DNA of 64,000 nucleotides from Aricia agestis. Its lineage: Eukaryota > Arthropoda > Insecta > Lepidoptera > Lycaenidae. Positions 33,062-42,457 of this stretch are shown here, in pieces (position 1 is the first letter of the stretch; the number at the start of each line of letters is the position of its first letter). Both the position numbers and the translations under genes were made by a program. Under the pieces are notes generated by a model. The model searched no databases. It saw only the letters and a program-made list of their open reading frames with translations, and was not told the DNA's origin. The stretch covers positions 4,221,001 through 4,285,000 of the forward strand of contig NC_056427.1 of NCBI RefSeq assembly GCF_905147365.1. Reading direction: 5' to 3'.

Positions 33062-33418
33062 ACGCCTCCGTGGTCTAGTGGTTAAAACCGTTTCTCTCGA
33101 CTCAGAGGTCGTGGGTTCGATTCCCGCATTAGAAACATGTTATTTCCAAGTTTGGTTAGGACAATGCAGGCCTGATTGTCTGACAAGTAAGACGATCCAT
33201 GCGTCGGATGGGCATGTAAAAAGCCGGTCCTGCGCCTGATCTCTCGCCAGTCGTGTCGGTCGTCCGTCCCACTGGGCAATGAGAGTAAAGGAATAGGGAG
33301 TGCTCTTGTGTACTGCGCACACACTTGGGCACTATAAAATTACTCCTGCGTACCTGGCCTGGTTTCAATGAAACTGGCCACCGTCACCGAAATCGGTGTG
33401 GGGAGTATTATTATATTA
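33062..33418 (+). mobile_element. Family D tRNA-derived SINE, copy 4, near full length
   Basis: ACGCCTCCGTGGTCTAGTGG (A box), GTGGGTTCGATTCCCGC (B box), body to CACCGAAATCGGTGTGGGGA. The three overlapping minus-strand frames (60-80 codons) are within the SINE and not genes. Confidence 0.82.
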
Positions 33419-34131
33419 TATACTAGCTGTTGCCCGCAACTTCGTCCGCGTGGATGTATGTTATTAAAATCGAGATTTAGAAAATTGAATATCCATCTAC
33501 GACTATTTTAGTTGGATCTATATTACACACGAAATTGTTAATTTACGTCAAAGACCCAGGAAACTTGAACCTCAGATACTTATCGTTTTGAAAAATCCTT
33601 TCTTTGAAGACCGCTTGGCGTGGACAGGGGATGGGGGCCACAGTAGGTATAGCTAAATTAATATTGGAATTTGTTGTGGACTGTTGCCAATAATAATTAT
33701 TGTGACAAAATATATTAATATTCTAATAGCAGTGTCCACGATATCACCGTATGCGACATCAGATTTACACTGTAGGTTGTCTAGCATTGTAGTTATTTGA
33801 TATTTCGTCTTGGCAGAAAAAACTCTCCCAGAGAACATGATGAGAGGTTTATTCAAACATATTGCCTTCGGTCGTACATATTCTATCATTTCTATCTATG
33901 TGCTCGACTGATCCTAGTGACTTAGATCTGTAAAGTTTGACTTTAAAATTTCCAATTGAGATACGCAGTGGTCAATATCCATTATCCATCCAGGGTTTGG
34001 ATAATCGTTTACGTTTACGAATATTAGAAAAAGTTTTAAAGATCGACCTTTGCTAGAATTGGTAATCACTTTGGTTGACGTTGTTAATTTCGAGGAGTCC
34101 CTTCAATTCCATTACTTATCAAGTCACCGTT
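33419..34131. other. No gene recognised
   Basis: Begins with a repeat end (CTAGCTGTTGCCCGCAACTT, CGTCCGCGTGG). The 78-codon minus frame at 33,653-33,889 lacks recognisable motifs. Confidence 0.4.
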
Positions 34132-34745
34132 TTTAGGGTTTCGTACCCAAAGGGTAAAACGGGACCCTATTACTAAGACTCCGTTAATAATAATAATAAT
34201 AAACATTTATTCAACAAACACGCTATCTATCCCGTTGTCTATCTCCTATCTAAAATTATGAAAAAAAAGAAAACATAGGGACATACTAATAGTGGCCATA
34301 GATATTAAGGAAAAAAATCATAACTCTACCGGCATTATCCAGGGAGGAAACAGGGGGACAACGTTTGTATGGAAAAACGACGGTGTGGAGTGTCTTAAGA
34401 ACCGTTATAGTTAGAGTTCTGAAATTTTTACAGATTGTGTATATCTATTGCCGCTATAACAAAAAATACTTAAAATAATATAAAATAAATATTTAAGGGG
34501 GGCTCCCATACAACAAACATGATTTTTTTGGCCTTTTTTGCTCGATATCAATAATGACAATAGGCAGGCAGTTGAAATTTTCACAGAATCCTAAATTATA
34601 TGTGAACTTTAATAATAAATAATAAAATTAGAATAGAATTTTAATTTAAGGGGGGCCCATACAAAAACACAACTTTTGGCCTATTTTTTCTCTATAACGG
34701 TACGGAACCCTTCGTGCGCGAGCCCGACTCGCACTTGGCCGATTT
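34132..34745 (-). mobile_element. Family F element, copy 5, interrupted by a TTAA element
   Basis: GGGTTTCGTACCCAAAGGGT to GCCCGACTCGCACTTGGCCG; a family G segment is inserted between 34,184 and 34,398. Confidence 0.6.
34184..34398 (-). mobile_element. Family G derivative, copy 3, TTAA on both sides
   Basis: TTAATAATAATAATAA at the left; from 34,253 the inverse of the 5' part of family G (CATTATCCAGGGAGGAAACA, GGTGTGGAG), ending TCTTAA at 34,398. The other half of the element is replaced by unrelated sequence. Confidence 0.55.
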
Positions 34746-34839
34746 TATTGTAAACATGGTATCAAATTCGGGCAATCTATACAACAAAAAAATAATTTTG
34801 AAAATCTGACCTCAAACAGCAAAGTAAACATTAACTCCA

Positions 34840-35010
34840 CCTGTTTTGAAAGTCGGTTAAAAAGTATCTAAGATGTTGACCAGGGATGTAAGGTATCATC
34901 ATGCCAAATTTCATTGAAATCGGTCCAGCGGATTCAGAGATTAGCCTGTACAAACAGACAAACAGACAGAGAAACAAAAATTTCAAAAACAGTTAAAATG
35001 TGTTCTACTA
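34840..35010 (-). repeat. Dispersed repeat fragment with GTCGGTT end
   Basis: TTTGAAAGTCGGTTAAAAAG, AAATTTCATTGAAATCGGTC, ACAAACAGACAAACAGACAG; the usual order of a LINE 3' end-like repeat. Confidence 0.4.
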
Positions 35011-35106
35011 CTCTTCTTACATGCCCCTGACTCGTTTTTTCAAGTATATTTTCAATGTACAAAAATTTTACCTAGCTACTAGCTACTAGCTATTTTATTA
35101 CAAGTA

Positions 35107-35266
35107 TAGATTTAAGATTTTTATTATATGATACACATATTTAATACATATCCATGACCTAGGAACTTTGAAAACTTTTTGTTCCGTTGGCGGGATTCGC
35201 ACCCACGACCCCCGGCTAGAGCTACCAACGTCCAACAGCCCACCAACTGAGCCACAGAGGTCGTCA
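35107..35266 (-). mobile_element. Family C tRNA-derived SINE, copy 4 (3'-truncated)
   Basis: TATATGATACACATATTTAA to CAACTGAGCCACAGAGGTCG. Confidence 0.7.
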
Positions 35267-35329
35267 AGAGTCTTTAGATAAACCCATCCAGCATCGTGCG
35301 GGCTGATGAATAGCTATAGTCCTTGCCCG

Positions 35330-35462
35330 ATTATATCAGCTTTCATTAAAAACAAGATCAAAATCGGTCTACTCGTTTAGAATTTAGATGATACGACGCC
35401 ACGGACAAACAAACAGACACGTCAAACTTTTTCGTCCCTTTTTTTCTTTCGGGCGTGAAAAA
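35330..35462 (-). repeat. Family T repeat
   Basis: AACAAGATCAAAATCGGTCT to TCTTTCGGGCG, inverse of 71-262. Confidence 0.45.
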
Positions 35463-35565
35463 TAAAAACCTCTGTTTAACTGTACCCATTCTGTCTACAG
35501 TTTTAAATATGGCGTCCGACCGCAAAGCTTTCGCGGTTGTCCGCAGAAATGTTGATGCACTAGGC

Positions 35566-36549
35566 CAGCTATACTCAACCTGCGAGCCGCGGGCCGCATG
35601 CGGATGCGTCGGGCTTTATCAGTGGCCCGCGTGACGATAAACCATTTTTAAATTCACGCCCACCGCAGACAGCAAAATCGCCGCGAAAGTCGTGAAAATA
35701 TTTACACTTTAAAATCGGTAATTTTGAAGAACGTTATTTTTTAAGGTGACGCCGCGTTACAGTAAAAAATCGTTTTCCCGGCCTCTCATAGAAAACAAGA
35801 TAATGGAACAGCAAGAAATGGAAAGAGCGTAAGCGACAAAATGGTTTTTGTTGCGTAATTTAAAAACCATAAATATATTTCATATAAGCTATGGGCAAAT
35901 TATAGTGTATGCTTGAACTAATCAATGTACGAATGTACAAATTTTGGAAGCTTAAATCACTCGCCTCTGTTGGCAAAATTAGAATCCCTGTTTTTATAGA
36001 GGTCTCTTTGATTAATTATTCTGTGTTATAAAAGTTGACCAATCGTGTTATGCTATGGGTAATTCAAAGATAAAGACATGATGAATACTGACAATGAACT
36101 TTAATTTCTTAGCTAGTCATTGTTGAGAAAAATCAATATCGCTGCAGCCAAATTATCAAGGCCTTACCTTAACCATATGGTTGCGGTCCGCGACACCAAG
36201 ACTAAGGGTGTAGACTGAAGCCAAACGAGCGTAATTTGTGAGTTGTGAGTCGTAGAATTTCGGCTGGCAGAAATTCTGCTGCATTCAGTTTCATACAAAA
36301 GTCCTGTTTGATTCACACAAGCGTAATTTTGTGAGTCTTGACTTGTAAGAAAAGATATTTACGCGGCAGAAATTCTGAAGACTCACGACTCACAAAATTA
36401 CGCTCGTTTGGCTTCACCTATAAACGTGTTTGTGGTCTGTACAAAGGCAAAATAAGAGAACTGTTTACCCGACTAACATCATAATATTGTACCTTATTTT
36501 AGCAAATAAACGACTTCTATTCTATTCTAAAACAGGTTGAGTACCACTG
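35566..36549. mobile_element. 984-bp non-autonomous hAT-like element with 8-bp TSD
   Basis: CACTAGGC flanks both ends (35,558-35,565 and 36,550-36,557). Ends CAGCTATACTCAACCTG / CAGGTTGAGTACCACTG follow the hAT pattern. No transposase frame. A second element is nested at 36,211-36,421. Confidence 0.8.
36211..36421. mobile_element. MITE nested in the hAT element
   Basis: TGAAGCCAAACGAGCGTAAT / ATTACGCTCGTTTGGCTTCA ends; mirrored GTGAGTTGTGAGTCG / CGACTCAC blocks inside. Confidence 0.7.
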
Positions 36550-36655
36550 CACTAGGCTGCGTAAAGCTTTATTTTATAGACATTTTAATGTATTGTCCGA
36601 ACAACATAATATTTTCGCAAATAATGTGAAGAGGAAATGTCGGTTTGCGTTGAAT

Positions 36656-36774
36656 AGGCTTTTAAATTATTGGATTGATTGTTATTATTGGCTCATAATC
36701 TTTTAAATATGTTATTATATAATATATAAAGATTGTGAGCCAAAAATAACAATCAATCCAATAATTTAGAAGCC
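36656..36774. repeat. Hairpin with about 40-bp arms, third arm copy at 39,616-39,661
   Basis: The segment GATTGATTGTTATTATTGGC and its inverse GCCAAAAATAACAATCAATC flank an AT-rich loop. The same arm recurs in direct orientation right after MITE Q1 (39,616-39,661), so Q1 with its insertions is bracketed by copies of the arm. Confidence 0.6.
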
Positions 36775-37626
36775 ATTAAATAATAATATACATGGTGCAA
36801 TTAAACCTTACTGCCAAATTTTTTCCAGGACTTAGGTATCATTAGAAGAGTCCATTTAACCAAAAAAACTTGGGTGTTATTTTTAAATGGGATATTATTA
36901 AATGCACATCAGAATAATTTTTCAGCACACTACCTTAACTCCGCTAATTAACTGAATGCATACCAGAAAAACTAATGCTGATCAAAAAAAACAATTGATT
37001 AACTGAACATGTCCTTCAAAAAAAAACTTAAACATCATACAAAACGAGACGACCTTTATAACCGAATTCACACCAAAAATATGGTTCATACACCGGATAT
37101 ATTATTTGTAAAACTAAATTTTTAATTGTTTATCAAAAATACTAACTTGCACTCTAAATTGGACAATCTTACAACAGAATTTCTAAAAATGATATCGAAA
37201 GGTGCACCACAATAAAATCAATTTCTATTATCAAAACAAGTCTACAAATTGACAAATCGTGCAACTAAAATATTTTTAACCTAACTTTATTTTCTTTTTT
37301 TTTCTCTGTTTTACTGAAAAACATGTTGGGGCCTCCTCATCTACTCGTAACGCCGCACTCACTCCTTTGCGCTCGCTCTTTACTCTTTAGCGACCACAGA
37401 GATATTTTGATCTATTTCTGTGTTAGCGACAAAGACTTTAGGTAATTATGATGAGATATGGTGAAAGATATTATCATTCCAAAACTATATACCTAATTCA
37501 AGTTTTCTTGATAAAAATTAAAAAATTAAGAAAAATTATCAAAATTCACTACTGTATTGTAATTGTATGGGTTAATAAATTTATTAATGATTCTTAAATA
37601 ATTAATAGCAATGTTGGCCCAATACG

Positions 37627-37683
37627 ACTTGATTGGGTTAGGTTAGATGGCTAAGGCGGCGTAGCGCAGCGTAGCCAGTTGTT
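37627..37683 (-). repeat. Family W fragment
   Basis: GGGTTAGGTTAGATGGCTAA and the following GGCGGCGTAGCGCAGCG are the reverse complement of part of 23,140-23,207. Confidence 0.5.
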
Positions 37684-37767
37684 TTTTTTTTCTTTTTTTT
37701 CTTTAGTAGCTTGTCAACCCCTAGAGTGCAATTCCTAAGCCGGAGGCTTAATTATTTTGCAATGTAT

Positions 37768-37816
37768 CGGTAAGGAACCCTTTGTGCGTGAATCCAACTC
37801 GCTCTTTGCCGATTAT
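37768..37816 (-). repeat. Family F terminal fragment
   Basis: Contains GGTAAGGAACCCTTTGTGCG and degenerate CCAACTCGCTCTTTGCCGAT, matching the end of family F elements elsewhere in the window. Confidence 0.5.
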
Positions 37817-38430
37817 TTATTATTATTGTTTATAAACTGAGTTACCATTCACTATGCTAAAGTTTAGTCCATGTGAAATTAACACTTGATGATTTTTATG
37901 TGTTCTTAATTATATGAACATAACAGATTAAATTGGGTTTTATTTAGAATAAATGATGTTCCTAAAAGTAATTTAGGTGGTGGTTTTCCTTTAAAAAGTT
38001 GTAGTATGTTTGTAGAACTAAGGAATTGTTAGGTATACTATTTTAATAATAGTTATTCGTTTAGTAAAAGTTTCGCAAATAACTTTACATAGTATGCTGA
38101 ATTCGCATTATTTAGGGTGCATATTTAGTGTGCAAGTCAGTATTTTTGGTAACTTACAAATATTTTGATCGAGAAAAGGGAATATACAGATATTGATTTA
38201 AATACATGCATTTTTAAATGACATATTATTTTATCCCATTTAAAATCGTTGCAGAACGGTCACTCGCGGCGATGGATATGAGAGAGGGTGACGCGGGGGG
38301 AGGCGCGCACGCGGGGGCACTTCATGCGCGGGCGGCGACGCGTCGTGTCCATTAATTGTAGTGTTTTGTAGGATAACTTTCGGAAGCTATTTCTCAACAT
38401 TTTAGTAGGTACTGAGTGATTATAAAAGAA

Positions 38431-39531
38431 TTTTTTTTTTCTATATAAATATAGAAAAAAAAAATTCTGTCTCCTGTCTCCTGACATTGAGTAATTGTTG
38501 TGTAGTTTAGATGACTTGCGCGCTACTTGACCAGCATCAAGTACGCTCTATATTATACGCAGCCTTCAGTAGGTCCTGCGGTAGTTTTCGTTTGAGTCGC
38601 CTTAGTGGCTCGTCATTGCTCATTAGGTTTTTGGCATATACATTTACATTCGGATGATTTAAAATTTTCGACTTGTACGTTTTTATTTTATCTTTGATTT
38701 CTTGCTTAACTGTATTTATATTGAGGTCATGATGTAGTCTGTCATTACTTATGTACCAGGGTGCACCTGTTATCATTCTTAACATTTTTGATTGGAATCT
38801 CTGAAAAATCTCGATGTTAGAGTTAGCAGCTGTACCCACAACTGTATTCCGTAAGACCAAATTAATTTTATTATTGTTTTGTATAGAAGGAGTTTATTTG
38901 TAAGGGACAACTGAGATCCGCGTCTCAACATCTAGTACATTTTTCGGACTTGTTGGTCTAATGCTAGGCGTTTGGTGTAAATATGTTTTTTCCAGGTTAA
39001 TTTTTTATCCAAGTACATTCCTAAGTATTTTGCCGCGATGGCTTGTGGGACTGTTATACCATTTAATGTAACAGGTGGGCAGGTACTATGTCTGTTTGTA
39101 AAGGTAACTTGGACAGACTTCGTTTCGTTTGCTCTGATTCGCCAGTCTACTAGCCATTTAGCTATTTGGTCTAAACTTTTTTGAAGTTTAGATGAAGCCA
39201 GATCCGGAAGTTTATCAGTTGCCAGGATGGCCGTGTCGTCGGCAAATGTTCCAGTTACAGTAGCACTTGAAGTTGGTAGGTCAGCTGTGTAAATGAGGTA
39301 GAGTTGGGGACCCATGACACTTCCCTGGGGCACTCCAGCCAGGATTTCAAATAAGGGTATTATTTCGTCACCCACTTTAACAAAGAAGTGTCTGTCTGTC
39401 AGGTATGACTTTATGATTTCATAATATCTTGTTGGTAATATTTTTTTTTATTTTAAAAAGCAAACCTTCGTGCCATACCCGATCGAAAGCTTGGGCTATA
39501 TCTAGGAATGCAGCTGTACAGTATTGTTTGT
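38431..39531 (-). pseudogene. 5'-truncated Jockey-like non-LTR retrotransposon (reverse transcriptase remnant)
   Basis: Three minus-strand segments in two frames belong to one reverse transcriptase: AFLDIAQAFDRVWHEGLLF (about 39,515-39,459), GVPQGSVMGPQLYLIY and FADDTAI (within 39,375-38,932), then the C-terminal region (38,860-38,537) ending NIERT-stop. FADD is the catalytic motif. Frame changes near 39,430 and 38,900 kill the ORF; endonuclease and ORF1 are absent. The 3' end has a poly(A) (ten T on the plus strand at 38,431). AAAGAA at 38,425-38,430 and 39,532-39,537 is a likely target duplication, so the copy arrived already 5'-truncated, landing inside MITE Q1. Confidence 0.88.
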
Positions 39532-39711
39532 AAAGAAAAAATACGTGTATTTTTATTTTTAGCAAGGAACAATATATAAAAATTTGGCAGGAAGGTTTAA
39601 TTGCACCCTGTATAAAGAATATGAGCCAAAAATAACAATCAATCCAATAATTTGGAAGCCTTTTCAAGTGACAAATATTTTTTTTAAATTATAAAAATTA
39701 CGTGTCACGTT

Positions 39712-39960
39712 TGATTGTCCGCGATGGACTCCTAAATTACTTAACCGATTTAAAAGCAAGCTCGCTGTGCCAAAATTAATTTATCGCGCGGTAACCGTAC
39801 ATTTTTTCGGTATAAAATATCCAATGTCATTTCCCGGGACTCAAAGTATCTCCATAACAAATTTCGGCAAAATCGGTTTATTGGTTTGGGTTTGAAGAGA
39901 TAACAGACAGAATAAATAGAAACACTTTTGCAATTTATAATATTAGTATGGAAGCATGAA
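39712..39960 (-). repeat. Family B repeat
   Basis: TTATCGCGCGGTAACCGTAC, TTCCCGGGACTCAAAGTATC, ATTTATAATATTAGTATGGA. Confidence 0.55.
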
Positions 39961-40495
39961 TTATTGTATTAATCCATGAGTGTTGAACGAGGCTTAAAAA
40001 TCATTATTTAAGCCTCATTTTCAACAAAATTGTCGAAACTTTAATTTAATTAGGGGGTATAAAAAAGGGGGTAAAAATAAATGCACATTTGATTTTCCGG
40101 ATATTTATTGAACTTATACCCGAAAATAATTCGCATGCAATAACCAAAAACACTCATGCTAATATTTTTATAATTTTCGATTTTATGAAACAAAAAAATA
40201 TGGCAACTATTTTACAAGTAAAACTAAAACACACTGAAATGCAATATGAGATTAATAAATAATCGAATTTTTGTTGTATAATCGATTAATATGAATAATT
40301 AATCGCTTAAATGATATGCGAAATATAGACGATGAAAGTCGAATTCGGAATCGTAAAAATTCTTTGACACTATTCAAATTATCACAGAATTATTTTTCCT
40401 ACTGTACTTATGTTTTTAATCGATTTTGAAATTTATTTTTTTTATTTATTATCTACTTTGGAATTTGTAATAGTGCTGTTTGAGCAATAAAATGT
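39961..40495. other. AT-rich, nothing recognised
   Basis: No repeat or exon that I can support. Confidence 0.4.
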
Positions 40496-40797
40496 ACCCC
40501 GCTTTTAAAACAAGCTTAAATAAAAATAAAATACAATGTAATATTAATAATAATTATTGAATAAAGATTTAATAGGTTCTGCTTTTTTGTCTTTGGCATA
40601 TTTACAAGATAGGGAAGACAAATAATAATTATCTATTTCTGAAATGATAAAATACTTTAAAATCTGTTTTATATCAGCTGGAAGCGCTATTAAAATTAAA
40701 GAAAATTCATTTAAATTCTACTTAAAGCACTGTCATTTAAATAAAAAAATATTAACTTGAATAAAAAGTGATTTTCTTTATCTATAGAAGCGGGGTA
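40496..40797. mobile_element. Possible 300-bp element with TACCCCGCTT ends
   Basis: TACCCCGCTTTT at the left and GAAGCGGGGTA at the right; only about 10 bp match, no duplication identified. Confidence 0.3.
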
Positions 40798-40811
40798 GCT
40801 CTCATAAGCTT

Positions 40812-41014
40812 TGTCCACACTGTGCCTTCTTCTGTTCGTCAAAGGCATGCGTTATAGCGCAGTCAACAACGAACGTGAGGCATGCCCTCTGACCGTATCC
40901 AAAACTTCAAAAATGACAATATTGGCGTTGCGTTCCTTGACGCATTCAATTATTGAATGCGCCAATATGAAAGTTGATGACGTAAATTGAAGATGAAAGT
41001 GCACAGTGTGGACA
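40812..41014 (-). mobile_element. Family M MITE, copy 2
   Basis: TGTCCACACTGTGCCTTCTT to GTGCACAGTGTGGACA; inverse of 4,991-5,205 over its whole length. Confidence 0.7.
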
Positions 41015-41280
41015 TAACTATAAAATAATAAAATGATTATAATAATTATTTTATACACTTTTATGTTTTGACACTAAAAGCTTAACACTTTACACTTACA
41101 CTAATATTTACAGTCAGTCATATTTTAGGAACATATACAAACTATACTGCAAGCAACGAACCAGAAAAATTATATTATGTAACTGCCGCACTCAGCGGCG
41201 AATATTAAGACGCTCCCCCTACGGAGATGCCGTAATTTACCGTTTTTAGAGTCTTACTAGCTCTCTCCGCTAACGTTTCT

Positions 41281-41556
41281 TTGTCATATAAAGTATTTCG
41301 CCCATTGAAGTGACTAAATAAGTATGTCACCATAGCAACGTCCATCGCTATCCCGTCGCACAAACAATGGTCGCCGTCAGTCTCGAGTTGTAATAATTTA
41401 CTATTATTTATTCAACAAATGCACTTATCAATATAAAAAGTACCCAGTAGCCGATTCTCAGACCCACTGAATATGCATATAGTTATAATCAGTAAAGCCG
41501 TTTCGGAGGAGTACGCGGCCTAACATTGTGACACGAGAATTTTATATATAAGAATT
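41281..41556 (-). repeat. Family S repeat, copy 2, without insertion
   Basis: GTATTTCGCCCATTGAAGTG to GAATTTTATATATAAG; it matches 16,787-17,456 except that it lacks the family A insertion. Confidence 0.7.
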
Positions 41557-41976
41557 AACTCATAATTTGAAAGCTACAAAATTAAAATTAAAATACAGTC
41601 AATAATCTTCAGCATATGAACATTCCTTTCTCCGTAATTAATTTCCTAATTTTGTTTTTTATACTCGTGATATCAGCTTCGAAAGTATTTAAATTCAAGC
41701 ACACATTCAGCATCTCCCTAGTATTTACAAATTACGTTTATTTGAAACTCACGCCAATAGATCGACAATTTCACTAACTACATACTGGATGTTTGAATTT
41801 TTAGGTCAATTTTGAACTAAGATAATTAAGTAAAAAAATTAGGATTTTGGTGCAATCTCGGCAACGCGGCAAATATATGGTCAAGGTCGTTTGCTCAGGG
41901 GATGGCCTTAATATTCGTCTCTGAGTGCGACAGTTGATGTCAACATTTTATGATTTTGTGACTAGTTGCTTGGACC

Positions 41977-42242
41977 ATAGGGCTGATAAACGAAAGATAA
42001 CTATCCAATATCCATGGGATAACATATTTATCGATTCACTTAAAAATTACCTCTTTTAATTTTTTTCCGTTTTATAAAAAGTTTTCGAAAAGTTACAGTT
42101 TTTTTGCTCGTCACTTATAGAAATGACAGCATACGTTTGAAATCATCGGTTTTAATATTTATTATCTATTAGTTATCCCTTGGATTAAATAATAATTTAT
42201 CCTTAGTTTATATTTGCGTCCGAAACATAGTTATGCCCTATA
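41977..42242. mobile_element. Possible inverted-repeat element next to the rst 3' end
   Basis: ATAGGGCTGATAAACG and AAGATAACTATCCAATATCC against TTAGTTATCCCTTGGATTAA and GTTATGCCCTAT. If real, the rst polyadenylation signal lies right at its border. Confidence 0.4.
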
Positions 42243-42247
42243 CAAGA

Positions 42248-42422
42248 TTTATTTCAATGCTATAAGACACATACAATCCACGATCTCCCACTTCAATGTA
42301 ATTTCTTTGTCAACGGGACTTGTTTCTTTGAAACTTTCAATGTCAACGGGATTAAATGTCACTTCACTTTTTTCATATTTAAGTCACTTTTAAACGTCAA
42401 TTTCTCTAGTTTTTCACTTTCA
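42248..42422 (-). other. rst 3' untranslated region (proposed)
   Basis: The first AATAAA on the minus strand after the stop is at 42,253-42,248, giving a 3' UTR of about 175-200 nt. It abuts an inverted-repeat element. Further polyadenylation sites are possible. Confidence 0.35.
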
Positions 42423-42457
42423 CTAAACATGCGTTGCAGGCGTCGTCTTTTCGTTAC
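42423..42457 (-). CDS. rst: rst exon q: terminal exon with THV C-terminus
   Basis: 35 bp after the acceptor attatttttacag. Two bases complete a Gly codon, then NEKTTPATHV and TAG. The phase matches exon p exactly, and a C-terminal THV is a classical PDZ ligand, as in vertebrate Neph1. A longer open frame through the same bases in another phase is explained by this exon. Confidence 0.85.

Larger units (their letters stand above)
36890..38209. mobile_element. Unidentified 1.32-kb insertion with 11-bp target duplication
   Basis: ATTTTTAAATG is present at 36,879-36,889 and again at 38,210-38,220, and the interrupted MITE resumes in register after it. The ends (GGATATTATTAAATGCA and TTTAAATACATGC) show only a weak inverted match. 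No ORF above 60 codons, no poly(A). An 11-bp duplication fits Mutator-like or LINE-driven insertion; I cannot assign it. It carries a family W fragment and an F-end fragment. Confidence 0.55.
36789..39612 (-). mobile_element. Family Q MITE, copy 1, split by two insertions
   Basis: Pieces 36,789-36,889, 38,221-38,430 and 39,538-39,612 match, in order, the reverse complement of the intact 371-bp copy at 58,972-59,342. The gaps are a 1.32-kb unknown insertion with an 11-bp duplication and a truncated LINE with a 6-bp duplication. Inverted ends contain ACCTTCCTGCCAAATTTT, and the termini start with TACA. Confidence 0.75.

Noticed and set aside
33082..33368. Three overlapping minus frames
   Set aside because: All inside family D SINE copy 4.
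38260..38487. 75-codon minus frame rich in Arg
   Set aside because: Covers the GC core of MITE Q1 and the LINE poly(A); not coding.
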